Shown piece by piece: positions 12,101 through 20,249 of a stretch of 64,000 nucleotides of DNA. This DNA comes from Prado023 sp963798745 (lineage in GTDB: Bacteria; Actinomycetota; Actinomycetes; S36-B12; CAIYMF01). The notes below the pieces were generated by a model. That model did not search any database and was not told where the DNA came from. It worked only from the letters and a program-made list of their open reading frames with translations. The stretch covers positions 310,001 to 374,000 of the forward strand of contig CAWCUF010000002.1 in the NCBI GenBank assembly GCA_963798745.1, read 5' to 3'. Positions within the stretch are counted from its first letter, which is position 1. The number at the start of each line of letters is the position of its first letter. Position numbers and translations under genes: made by a program.

Positions 12101-15100
12101 CGGCGGGCGCGGGCGCGGCGGCGGGTTGGATGCCGGTCTTGTCGCGGACCCAGCCGATGACGTGGGTGAGGGTGGGGAAGTCGCGCAGGGCGAGGTTGTC
12201 GTCGCGTTCGACGTTGAACCGTGCCCGGACGGCGGCGAACACCTCGGCCTGCTTGACGGTGTCGACGCCGAGGTCGGCCTCGAGGTCCAGGTCGAGGTCG
12301 AGCAGCTCGGCGGGGTAGCCGGTCATCTCAGCCACGATCCCCACGACCGCGTCGGTCACCTCGTCGGCGGCAGGTGCGGCGACGTTGGTGTGAACGGAAT
12401 CGTCGATTTGTTGGTCGGTTCCGTGCACAGCAACGGCGGGCGCGGCGGGCGCGGGCGCGGCGGCGGGTTGGATGCCGGTCTTGTCGCGGACCCAGCCGAT
12501 GACGTGGGTGAGGGTGGGGAAGTCGCGCAGGGCGAGGTTGTCGTCGCGTTCGACGTTGAACCGTGCCCGGACGGCGGCGAACACCTCGGCCTGCTTGACG
12601 GTGTCGACGCCGAGGTCGGCCTCGAGGTCCAGGTCGAGGTCGAGCAGCTCGGCGGGGTAGCCGGTCATCTCAGCCACGATCCCCACGACCGCGTCGGTCA
12701 CCTCATCAGCGGCCGGGGCGGCAGCGGTGGGAGCGACGGCCGCGGCGGCTGCGGCGGCGACGGGTGCCGCCTGCGCCTCGATGCGCTCGAGGATGGGGTC
12801 GCCGGCCGCCATCTGGGGTGCGGCGGCGATCGTCGGTTGGATGCCGGTCTTGTCGCGGACCCAGCCGATGACGTGGGTCAAGGTGGGGAAGTCGCGCAGG
12901 GCCACATTCTCGTCGCGCTCCACGCCGAACCGATCGCGGACAGCGGCGAACACCTCAGCCTGCTTGACGGTATCCACGCCCAGGTCGGCCTCGAGGTCCA
13001 GATCCACGTCGAGCAGCTCAGCCGGGTAGCCGGTCATCTCTGCGACGATGGCCACGACCGCGTCGGTGACCTCATCGGCCGCCGGAGCTGTGGGCACATC
13101 GGGGGCGACCGGCGCGGCAGGGACCGGTGCGGCGGTGGGCGCCGGGACCGCGGCGGGTGCGGCAGCGGCCGGGACGCCCGGCTGGATGCCGGTCTTGTCG
13201 CGGACCCAGCCGACGACGTGGGTCAGGGTCGGGAAGTCGCGCAGGGCCACATTCTCGTCGCGCTCCACGCCGAACCGATCGCGGACAGCGGCGAACACCT
13301 CGGCCTGCTTGACGGTATCCACGCCCAGGTCGGCCTCGAGGTCGAGATCCACGTCCAGCAGCTCGGCCGGGTAGCCGGTCATCTCCGACACGATTGCGAC
13401 CACGTCGGCCACGACCGGATCGACCGCCGGCTCCGCGGGCGGCGCCGGGGCGGCCGGAACCGGAGCGGTTGGGGCGGTCGGGGCGGGCGGAACCGGGGCG
13501 ACCGGTGCGACCGGAGCGGCGGCGACCGGGGCAGCGGTGGGCGCAGGAGCCGCCACCGGCGCGACCGGAGCCACCACCGGAGCAGGCGCTGCAACGGGAG
13601 CCGCCACGGGTGCGCCCGGCACCTTGGCCGGGGCGCCGGCGTCGACGACGCGCAGCCGACGGCGATCCACCTCGAGCTGGGCGCCGGACCGACCGGCGGC
13701 CTGGGCCAGCCAGCGGTCCCACGCGCCCTGGTCGATGATCCGGTAGGAGAATCCCAGCTCGGTCGGCGAACGACGCGCGCCGTCGGGCATCGGCGTCCAG
13801 CGCATCAGCGACATCGCGATCTGTGAACCGAAGCCGGCCGCCAGCCGCAGGGCGTAGTGCACCGGGTAGGCACCGCCGAGCGAGAGGTTCAGCGTGCCCA
13901 GATCGGGGTCGGGCTCCTTGTAGTTGGGCACCGGCGGCACGATCCCGGTCTCCAGGGCCTTGACCGCGACCACGTCCTCGATGCCCGCGCCCATGGCGTG
14001 CCCGGTGAAGCCCTTGGTGTTGGTGATCACGATCGAGTCGGCAGCCGCGCCGAACACCCGGCGCAGCGCGTTGACCTCGGCCGCCGCGGACCCACCGCGG
14101 GCTGGGGTGTAGGTCTCGTGCGAGACGAAGACGGTCTGCGGGGCGATCGCGGTGCGGTTGATCCCACGCGCCTCGGCGGTGCGGACCAGGCCCTCCATGA
14201 TCTGCCCGACGTGGTCGACGTCCAGGCGGGTGCCGTGGAAGGCGCTGTTGGCGGTGGCGGTGGCCAGGACCTCCGCGATCGGCTGGATGCCGCGCTCGCG
14301 GGCGGCGTCGGGTGCCTCCACCACGAGGGCGGCGGCGCCCATGCCCACGACCATCCCGTGCCGACGACGGTCGAACGGGGTGGCCACGTCGGCCACGACG
14401 TCCTCGGTCGCCGCGGCACCGCTGGCCAGGAAGCCCGACCCGACCCAGGGCAGCAGCGTGTCGCTGGTCACGTCGTCTGCCGACACGATGATCACCCGTC
14501 GGGCACGCCCGGTGCGGATCCAGTCCTCAGCCAGCGACACGGCCTGGGTGGTGCTCGCGCAGGCTGCGTTGACCTGGGTGTTGGGCCCGCGGGCTCCGAT
14601 CAGCTCGGCGAACTGCGAGTGGCCCATGGCCAGGCAGCGGAAGATGAACCGCCGGTCGTAGTCGAAGCGCTCGGTCTCCAGCAGGTGGCGCAGCTCGCCG
14701 ATCTGCCGGTCCACCTCGGCGGCGGCCGGCTCAGCGCCGGTCATCCGGGCGCGGACACCCTCGAGGGCGAGCAGTTGCTCGCGGCGGCCGCGGTCGCGCA
14801 TGTAGCGCTGGATGTCGTCGGCGAACTCGCCGTAGCCGGGGAACGCCGAGGCGAAGATGACACCGGTCTCGTCGCGCATCGACTCGGGCAGGCCCCAGCG
14901 GTCGGGCAGCATCGTGCCCAGAGTGGTGGAGCGGTAGCGCATGACCAGCGGGATTCCGGCGTCGCGCAGTGCGTCCAGACCGGCGCCGATCGCCAGCCTG
15001 GTGGTGCGGTCCAGGGCGAGGTCGCGGGCTGCCTCGACGCCGAACTCCTCGACGACATCCAGGGGCGCCCCACGTCCGGCCAGCTTGATGACACCGGACT

Positions 15101-18100
15101 CGTCGGCGATCAGCTCGAAGACCGGATCCTGGCCGGCCTTCTTGACCAGGCGGGTGATCCGCTTGTCCACCATCGCCTCGCGGAAGCGGGTCGGGATGAC
15201 GTCGATGAACTGCTGCCCGGACAGGATCCGCCCGACGTTCTCGTCGTCGAACAGCCGGTCGACCCCGGGCAGGCCCAGGGCTGCGCCGGTGACGGTGACC
15301 GGTGCGCTGGAGACCCCAGTGCCGGGAGCGCCGGTGGCCCCCGCGGGCTCACCGGAGTAGACCCGCAGGCCCTGCTCCAGCACGCCGGCGAACAGCCGGC
15401 CCAGTTCCTCGTAGCGCGCGGTGGTCATGGGGGTCCTCGGGGTCGTGGTGGTGCTCGTGGGCGGGGCGGGTGCGGCGGCTGCGGGCGTGGTGGCGCTCGG
15501 CGCGGCGGGAGCCGGGGCGGTCTTGTCGGCCGGCATGGTGGCCGGCGGGGTGGCGGGCGCGGCCGCGCTCGGTGCTGCGACCGGCGCAGACGCTGGCGGG
15601 GTCTCGAGCCCCAGGCCGGCGGCGTACAGCCCGCACAGCGCCTGGTTGAACGACACGACGTCGCCGAGCTTCGGGTGGTTGGTGAACAGCGCGGTGACGT
15701 CTTCGTGCACGCCGCCGAGCACCTCCTCGACGAAGCCGTGCAGCGCCTTCTTCGGGCCGACCTCGACGAACACCCGGGCGCCGGCCGCGTAGAGCGTGTG
15801 CAGGCCCTTGACGAACTGCACCGGCTCGGCGATCTGGCGGCCGAGGATCTCGAGCATGGTCTCGACGTCGGCGTCGGCCGGGTAGAAGTCACCGGTCACG
15901 TTCGCCACGATCGGCAACTGCGGTCCGCGGACCTCCAGTCGGCGCATCGCCACCTTCAGCGGCTCACTGGCGCCGGCCACGATCTGGGTGTGGAACGCAT
16001 GGCTGACCGGGATCCGCATCGCGGTCATGCCCGCGGCCTGGAAGGCGGCGACGGCGGCCTCGACCGCGGCAGTGCCGCCGCCGATCACGGCCTGGGTGTT
16101 GGAGTTGATGTTGGCCACGACGACGTAGCCCTCGACCTCGGACACGATCCGCTCGACGTCGGCCAGCGGCCCGAACACCGCAGCCATCGCACCGTTGTCC
16201 TCTTGGGAGACGTGGGTCATCTCGCGCCCGCGAGCGCTGACGGCCTCCAGGGCAGCGTCGAAGCTCAGCGCACCGGAAGCCACCAGGGCTCCGTACTCGC
16301 CGAGGCTGTGCCCCATCACCATGTCCGGGGCGATCCCGTAGGCACCCAGCAGCTGGGCCATGGCCGCGTCGGTGGTCAGCACCGCGGGCTGGGTGATCTC
16401 GGTCTGCAGCAGCTGCGCGTTGAGCCGGGACACGGTCTCGGGGTCGGGCGAGGCTGCGAACACGTAGTCCGAGAGTGGCTTGCCCAGCAGCGGGGTCATG
16501 ATCCGGTCGGCCTCGTCGTACACCGCGCGCACGATCGGCTCGTCGTCGCGCAGGGTCGAGAGCATGTTCACGTACTGGGAGCCCTGCCCGGTGAACAGGA
16601 AGGCCACCTTCGGCGCCGGCCCACGGCCGACGAACACGCCCTGGGAGCGCAGGAGCTTCCACATCGCGGGGTTGTTGGCTCCGAACGCCTGGATCGCCTT
16701 GCCGGCCTTCTTGGCCAGGTCGGGTGCGTCGGCGTAGTCGATGGCCACGCGCACGCCCGCGCCGGCGAGCGCGGGGTCGGGGGCGACCATCGGAGGCACC
16801 TGACCGGCCTGTGCCTGCGCGACCAGGGTGCTCAGTTGGGCGACGACGTCGGCGTCGTCGCGGCCGCCGAGCACGGTGGCGCCACGCAGCGGTGCCTTGC
16901 GCGCGACCGGGGCGGCCGGTGCCGACGATGACGCGGGGGCAGCGGGCGACGCGACGGCGGCCTGCGCGCCCGGGATGTCCGCGCCGGCGAAGCTGCGCGA
17001 GGCGTCCGGGGCGCGGTAGCGACCGGGCACGTGCTCCTCGAGGGCGAGGTGGAAGTTGGTCCCACCGAACCCGAACGCGCTGACCCCGGCCCGGCGCGGC
17101 ACATCGGTGGCCTCCCACTCGCGAAGCTCGGTGTTGACCTTGAACGGGCTGGTGTCCCAGTCGACCTTGGGGTTGGGATCGTTGAAGTGCAGGCTGGGGG
17201 GCAGCACCCTGTCGTGCAGGCTCATGGTTGCCTTGAACAGCCCGGCGGCACCGGCCGCCGCCTTGAGGTGCCCGATGTTGGACTTGACCGAACCGAGCGC
17301 GATCGTGCCCGCGGCCAGGCCCCGCCCGGCGAAGATGTCGCCCAGCGCTTCGAGTTCGGCGGCGTCGCCGACCCGGGTCGAGGTGCCGTGCGCCTCGAGC
17401 ATGCCCATCGTGGCCGGGTCGAGGCCGGCGTTCTCCCACGCACGCCGGACGGCCAGGCGCTGGCCGACCGGGTTCGGTGCGGTGATGCCCTTGCCCTTGC
17501 CGTCCGACGCGCCACCGATGCCCAGGATCACCGCGTACACGCGGTCCCCGGCGGCCTCCGCGTCCGAGAGGCGCTTGAGCACGAACATCGCTGCACCCTC
17601 GCCCATCACGAAGCCGTCCGCGCCGGCGTCGAACGGCCGGGTCCCCGTGGCCGAGAGGGCACCGATCTTGCAGAAGCGCACGAACGCGCCCGGGCTCATG
17701 TTGCGGTCCACGCCGCCGGCGATGGCCGCGTCGTAGTGGTGGGACTGCAGGCCGCCGATCGCCGCGCTGATCCCGGCCAGGGCCGAGGCACACGCGGCGT
17801 CGGTGGTGAAGTTGGGGCCGCGCAGGTTGAACAGCGCAGCGACCCGGCCGGCCATGATGTTGGCCAGCTCGCCGGGCATGGTGTCCTCGTTGATGATCGG
17901 CTTGTCGTCGAGGTAGCCGGCGCGGACCTCGGCGCGGATCGCGGCCTGAACCTCGGCGGGCAGGGCGGCGAAGGACGGGGTCCTGGCCAGCTCCGCGTCG
18001 AACTCCGGGTAGTTGATCCGAAGCGTCGTGCGCACGTACTTGTCCCCGCCGAGGGCGTTGCCCAGGATCACCCCGACCCGGTCGGAGTCGACGTTCCAGT

Positions 18101-18437
18101 CCGGCCAGCCAGCATCGAGCAGCGCCGAGCGCCCGGCGCTGACCGACCACATCTGGCCCGGGTCGAACTGCGCGGACACACTCGGCGGGATCGGCAGCCT
18201 CCACTTCATCGGCTCCCAGGGGAACTCCCGGACGAAGCCGCCGATCTTCGAGTAGGTCGTGTCGCGCGGCGACAGCGGGTCCGGGTCGAAGTAGAGCTCG
18301 GGGTCCCACCGGTCGGTCGGCACGTCACCGATCGAGTAGCGACCGCCTCGGATGTTGGCCCAGAAGTCGGGTGCACTCGGGGCGTCGGGCATGATCGCGC
18401 TGATCCCCACGATGGCGATCGGCTCGTTGTGGCTCAT
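9165..18437 (-). CDS. PUFA-synthase-like type I megasynthase, KS-AT-KS-ACPx5-KR-DH
   Basis: A 3090-residue iterative synthase. Domain order: ketosynthase 1 (Cys216, His350, His390 all present); acyltransferase (GHSLGEYG, Ser711); Ala/Pro linker; a second complete ketosynthase (Cys1293, His1440 in SHETYT, His1480); five acyl carrier domains; ketoreductase (nucleotide-binding half near 2520, catalytic Tyr2688 in TDYSAANN); C-terminal hotdog-type dehydratase region (DHRGDRV near 2830, later YFHGPAY). There is no enoyl reductase or thioesterase; the reductase is probably the PfaD-like protein of the same operon. The carrier repeats and KR-DH order resemble PfaA of polyunsaturated fatty acid synthases, but the second KS is fused in. 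All five carrier domains have Thr (1708, 1823, 1946, 2060, 2174) at the phosphopantetheine position. CAGGAGAG before ATG 18437 fixes the start. Confidence 0.9.
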   Translation of the reverse strand: MSHNEPIAIVGISAIMPDAPSAPDFWANIRGGRYSIGDVPTDRWDPELYFDPDPLSPRDTTYSKIGGFVREFPWEPMKWRLPIPPSVSAQFDPGQMWSVSAGRSALLDAGWPDWNVDSDRVGVILGNALGGDKYVRTTLRINYPEFDAELARTPSFAALPAEVQAAIRAEVRAGYLDDKPIINEDTMPGELANIMAGRVAALFNLRGPNFTTDAACASALAGISAAIGGLQSHHYDAAIAGGVDRNMSPGAFVRFCKIGALSATGTRPFDAGADGFVMGEGAAMFVLKRLSDAEAAGDRVYAVILGIGGASDGKGKGITAPNPVGQRLAVRRAWENAGLDPATMGMLEAHGTSTRVGDAAELEALGDIFAGRGLAAGTIALGSVKSNIGHLKAAAGAAGLFKATMSLHDRVLPPSLHFNDPNPKVDWDTSPFKVNTELREWEATDVPRRAGVSAFGFGGTNFHLALEEHVPGRYRAPDASRSFAGADIPGAQAAVASPAAPASSSAPAAPVARKAPLRGATVLGGRDDADVVAQLSTLVAQAQAGQVPPMVAPDPALAGAGVRVAIDYADAPDLAKKAGKAIQAFGANNPAMWKLLRSQGVFVGRGPAPKVAFLFTGQGSQYVNMLSTLRDDEPIVRAVYDEADRIMTPLLGKPLSDYVFAASPDPETVSRLNAQLLQTEITQPAVLTTDAAMAQLLGAYGIAPDMVMGHSLGEYGALVASGALSFDAALEAVSARGREMTHVSQEDNGAMAAVFGPLADVERIVSEVEGYVVVANINSNTQAVIGGGTAAVEAAVAAFQAAGMTAMRIPVSHAFHTQIVAGASEPLKVAMRRLEVRGPQLPIVANVTGDFYPADADVETMLEILGRQIAEPVQFVKGLHTLYAAGARVFVEVGPKKALHGFVEEVLGGVHEDVTALFTNHPKLGDVVSFNQALCGLYAAGLGLETPPASAPVAAPSAAAPATPPATMPADKTAPAPAAPSATTPAAAAPAPPTSTTTTPRTPMTTARYEELGRLFAGVLEQGLRVYSGEPAGATGAPGTGVSSAPVTVTGAALGLPGVDRLFDDENVGRILSGQQFIDVIPTRFREAMVDKRITRLVKKAGQDPVFELIADESGVIKLAGRGAPLDVVEEFGVEAARDLALDRTTRLAIGAGLDALRDAGIPLVMRYRSTTLGTMLPDRWGLPESMRDETGVIFASAFPGYGEFADDIQRYMRDRGRREQLLALEGVRARMTGAEPAAAEVDRQIGELRHLLETERFDYDRRFIFRCLAMGHSQFAELIGARGPNTQVNAACASTTQAVSLAEDWIRTGRARRVIIVSADDVTSDTLLPWVGSGFLASGAAATEDVVADVATPFDRRRHGMVVGMGAAALVVEAPDAARERGIQPIAEVLATATANSAFHGTRLDVDHVGQIMEGLVRTAEARGINRTAIAPQTVFVSHETYTPARGGSAAAEVNALRRVFGAAADSIVITNTKGFTGHAMGAGIEDVVAVKALETGIVPPVPNYKEPDPDLGTLNLSLGGAYPVHYALRLAAGFGSQIAMSLMRWTPMPDGARRSPTELGFSYRIIDQGAWDRWLAQAAGRSGAQLEVDRRRLRVVDAGAPAKVPGAPVAAPVAAPAPVVAPVAPVAAPAPTAAPVAAAPVAPVAPVPPAPTAPTAPVPAAPAPPAEPAVDPVVADVVAIVSEMTGYPAELLDVDLDLEADLGVDTVKQAEVFAAVRDRFGVERDENVALRDFPTLTHVVGWVRDKTGIQPGVPAAAAPAAVPAPTAAPVPAAPVAPDVPTAPAADEVTDAVVAIVAEMTGYPAELLDVDLDLEADLGVDTVKQAEVFAAVRDRFGVERDENVALRDFPTLTHVIGWVRDKTGIQPTIAAAPQMAAGDPILERIEAQAAPVAAAAAAAVAPTAAAPAADEVTDAVVGIVAEMTGYPAELLDLDLDLEADLGVDTVKQAEVFAAVRARFNVERDDNLALRDFPTLTHVIGWVRDKTGIQPAAAPAPAAPAVAVHGTDQQIDDSVHTNVAAPAADEVTDAVVGIVAEMTGYPAELLDLDLDLEADLGVDTVKQAEVFAAVRARFNVERDDNLALRDFPTLTHVIGWVRDKTGIQPAAAPAPAAPAVAVHGTDQQFDDSVHTNVAAPAADEVTDAVVGIVAEMTGYPAELLDLDLDLEADLGVDTVKQAEVFAAVRARFNVERDDNLALRDFPTLTHVIGWVRDKTGIQPAAAGAASDGAPASGEASQGAAGAPAAAPNTPKFVGDFAAVDALPRRVPTPALRPALAACASTGVEVGAGARILVVLDEGGVGAALAKKLTKRGAEVLAVEAATGTDDLLAQVEQFGAEAPLTGVYWLASLDDEGPLAELDLDSWREALRRRVVALHALYHQVISAEPFLVVGSRLGGFHGHDAAGATSPLGAAVVGFAKSYKKERAEVLVKAVDFPASRKTSALADTLIDETLADPGCVEIGHVDGQRWGVGLATRPFPAVDAPEPGAMELGSESVFLITGAAGSIVSAITADLATASGGTFHLLDLAGTPDPADPDLQAYLRDPDSLKGRIAEQITARGDKATPVLIERELARFERLASALSAIDAVTAAGGTAHYHSVDLRDGEAVTAIVDQIRDAHGRIDVLLHAAGLEISKGLAKKERAEFELVFGVKADGWFNLLRAAGDLPIGATVAFSSVAGRFGNAGQTDYSAANNLLCAIASGMRRTRPDTRGIALDWTAWGGIGMATRGSIPKIMAAAGVQMLPPEAGIAWIRRELTSGPNRGEVVVAGTLGMMATEFAEAGGIDPGAFADACATAGPMVGEVVACSVHDGLVVRTTLDPKEQPFLDDHRGDRVTALLPGVMGIEGMVETARLLAPDWALAAVEDVDFHAPLKFYRDEPRTIEIVALLHPDGPDLVAECRIEAERQLPGSDAPTRTTHFTGRVRMTQSAPEGQHEDPPARQGAEVSADDVYRMYFHGPAYQVVGSAWRDGDRSAAQFADDLPANHAGEGDTQAAPRLIELCFQAAGLWEAGREGRLALPTHVTRVTVLGAAGEAADGPLVAAAQAGEDGFDCVVTSPDGTVAVRLEGYRTVALPQPLADDVQAPIAAVMAG
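12042..12092. repeat. palindromic linker DNA between ACP4 and ACP5
   Basis: Arms of 19 bp (12042-12060 and 12074-12092) pair at about 16 of 19 positions across a 13-nt loop. The segment is less GC-rich than the carrier domains and encodes the linker peptide VHGTDQQFDDSVHTNV in frame. An almost identical copy lies 342 bp away. Confidence 0.6.
12384..12434. repeat. palindromic linker DNA between ACP3 and ACP4
   Basis: The second copy of the same inverted repeat (arms 12384-12402 and 12416-12434), encoding VHGTDQQIDDSVHTNV. Linkers elsewhere in this protein are Ala/Pro-rich, so this polar linker looks like a later in-frame acquisition that was then copied with the ACP unit. Confidence 0.6.
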
Positions 18438-18493
18438 CGGTCTCTCCTGGGGTACGCGGCGAACACGCGGGTCTCGCGGGTCGGTCGGGGCAT

Positions 18494-20158
18494 TCAGGCG
18501 TACAGCACGTCGGACAGGGCGGTCATGTCGGCGACCAACCCGCCCTGGGCACTGCGGATTGCGGCCAGCGGCAGGGTCGCTGCCAGGCTGACGTCCAGGC
18601 CCAGCGCCGGATCGGCGGAGCCCGCCACCCAGCGCAGTCCCTCCTCGCCGACCTTCATGGCGGCCTCGCGGGCGAAGACGCGGGCGATCACGGCCAGCGC
18701 GTCGGCGTCGAACCGGCGGTTGGCCTTCTCGTCGAGGGTGCCCTCGGCGCTGGCGGCTGCCCGCCGGCACAGCGCGGCGGCGGACTCGGCATGCGCCACC
18801 AGCTCGCCGAGGCGGAACAGCACGTGCTGGTTGCGCGTCAGACGCCCGGTCTGGCAGGCGCTGAACACGCCGGCCAGGGCCTCCAGGCCGAGTGCGGCGA
18901 CGTCGGCACCGACCTGCGGGGCGCGGGAGTGCAGGGCGCGGGCCTGCGCCGCTGCGTCGACGTAGTACTGGCCGCGGGACTTCAGGTGCTCCTGCCAGCG
19001 GTCGCGGGCGATGGTCATCTCCAGGATCTCGGAGGTGCCCTCGTAGATGGTGGTGATCCGCACGTCGCGCTTGATCTTCTCCACCACGTACTCGCGGGTG
19101 AAGCCATAGCCGCCCAGCGCCTGGATGGCGTCCTCGGCGGCGTGGTTGCCCGACTCGGTGGCCAGGTACTTGGCGATCGCACCCTCGGTGTTCAGGGCGC
19201 CGTCGGGACCCTCGCCGGCGTCGATGCGCAGGGAGGTCTCCTCGATGAACGCGCGGGCCGCCTCGAGGCGGGCGACGTGCGGGACGATCAACTTGTGCGT
19301 GTAGCCCTGCTTCTGCGCCAACGGGCTGCCGCCGGAGATGCGGGTCTTGGAGTACTCGATCGCCCGGTCCACTGCCTCCCAGCCGCCGCCGAGCCCGAAC
19401 GCGGCCACCATCACGCGGGTGTAGCCGAACACCTGCTGGGCCTGCACGAGGCCCTTGCCCTCGACCCCGCCGATGAGCGCGTCCAGGCCAACCTCGACGT
19501 TGTCCAGGTACAGCGCCGCGGTGTTCGACAGTCGGATGCCGTGCTTGTCCTCGGGCTTCGCGCTCGTGAAGCCCGGCGTGTCCTTCTCGACGACGAACCA
19601 GGTCGGGCCACCCGGTGCCAGGGCCAGGATCGTGGTCGCGTCGGCGATCGTGCCGTTGGAGATCCACTGCTTGGCGCCGTTGAGCCGGTAGCCGGTGATC
19701 TCGCCGTCGGTCTCGATCGGCACTGCCTTGGTCTTCATCGCGCCCAGGTCCGAGCCGGCCTCGGGCTCGGTGGCACCGTAGGCGAAGACCATGCCCTCCT
19801 CGGCGATCGCGCCGAGCCAGCGCTCCTTCTGCTCCTCGGTGGCCCCGACCAGGATCGGGTCACTGCCCAGGAACGTTGCGAAGATGGCGGTGGCCAGGCC
19901 GATGTCCTTGCGGGCCATCACCTCACAGAGCAGGTAGGAGTCCATCGCCCCACCGCCCATCCCACCGTAGGCCTCCGGCACGAAGACGAGCTGGATGCCC
20001 AGGTCGGTGGACATCGCCCGGACCGTGTCCTCGGGGCAGATGTCCTCGTGGTCGAGTTCGAGCTGGCGCTCCAGCGGGAGCGCGTCCTCGAGGTACTCGG
20101 TGAGCCCCGCCATCATCAGGCCGAGCGTTTCGGCGTCCAGCCCCTGGTCGATGTCCAT
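18494..20158 (-). CDS. acyl-CoA dehydrogenase family flavoprotein
   Basis: A 554-residue acyl-CoA dehydrogenase-family protein, second gene of the megasynthase operon. The three ACAD domains are readable: an N-terminal helical domain, the central beta domain (FAYGATEPEAGSDLGAM; then NGAKQWISNG), and the C-terminal helical domain ending in the catalytic-base motif (IYEGTSEI), followed by about 150 extra helical residues as in long ACADs. AGGAGGA lies just before ATG 20158. It lies 91 bp downstream of the PfaD-like gene and 56 bp upstream of the synthase. It may introduce or remove a double bond in the synthase product as its CoA ester, or on the carrier. The substrate is unknown. Confidence 0.88.
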   Translation of the reverse strand: MDIDQGLDAETLGLMMAGLTEYLEDALPLERQLELDHEDICPEDTVRAMSTDLGIQLVFVPEAYGGMGGGAMDSYLLCEVMARKDIGLATAIFATFLGSDPILVGATEEQKERWLGAIAEEGMVFAYGATEPEAGSDLGAMKTKAVPIETDGEITGYRLNGAKQWISNGTIADATTILALAPGGPTWFVVEKDTPGFTSAKPEDKHGIRLSNTAALYLDNVEVGLDALIGGVEGKGLVQAQQVFGYTRVMVAAFGLGGGWEAVDRAIEYSKTRISGGSPLAQKQGYTHKLIVPHVARLEAARAFIEETSLRIDAGEGPDGALNTEGAIAKYLATESGNHAAEDAIQALGGYGFTREYVVEKIKRDVRITTIYEGTSEILEMTIARDRWQEHLKSRGQYYVDAAAQARALHSRAPQVGADVAALGLEALAGVFSACQTGRLTRNQHVLFRLGELVAHAESAAALCRRAAASAEGTLDEKANRRFDADALAVIARVFAREAAMKVGEEGLRWVAGSADPALGLDVSLAATLPLAAIRSAQGGLVADMTALSDVLYA

Positions 20159-20249
20159 GGTTCCTCCTACGACGACTGGGCCTCAGGCTAGGGGGCGCGA
20201 CCCCACCGAGGGGCGGCCGAAATGACCCCCCGCCCGGGACCAACGACAG

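Larger units (their letters stand above)
11781..12702 (-). repeat. 342-bp tandem repeats encoding ACP domains 3-5
   Basis: Copies begin at 11781, 12123 and 12465, exactly 342 bp apart. The first two cover the full period and differ at one base (A versus T, at 12066 and 12408) as far as I can compare by eye; the third matches until about 12702 and then diverges into the linker before ACP3. ACP domains 1 and 2 (T codons at 13314 and 12969) are clearly more diverged in DNA. This points to recent duplication or ongoing gene conversion of the carrier module. The repeats will also recombine and may be collapsed in short-read assemblies. Confidence 0.9.

Noticed and set aside
11781..12702. Regular repeats as a possible CRISPR array
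   Set aside because: The units are 342 bp, coding and in frame with ACP domains, and there are no variable spacers or cas genes.
9573..13826. A 1417-codon plus-strand frame over the megasynthase
   Set aside because: It is the complement of the ACP/KR/DH domains; its repeats simply mirror the ACP repeats.
18438..19667. Extension of the megasynthase frame upstream to 19667
   Set aside because: It overlaps the acyl-CoA dehydrogenase in another frame and is Arg/Gly-rich; ATG 18437 has a good ribosome site and starts the KS domain.
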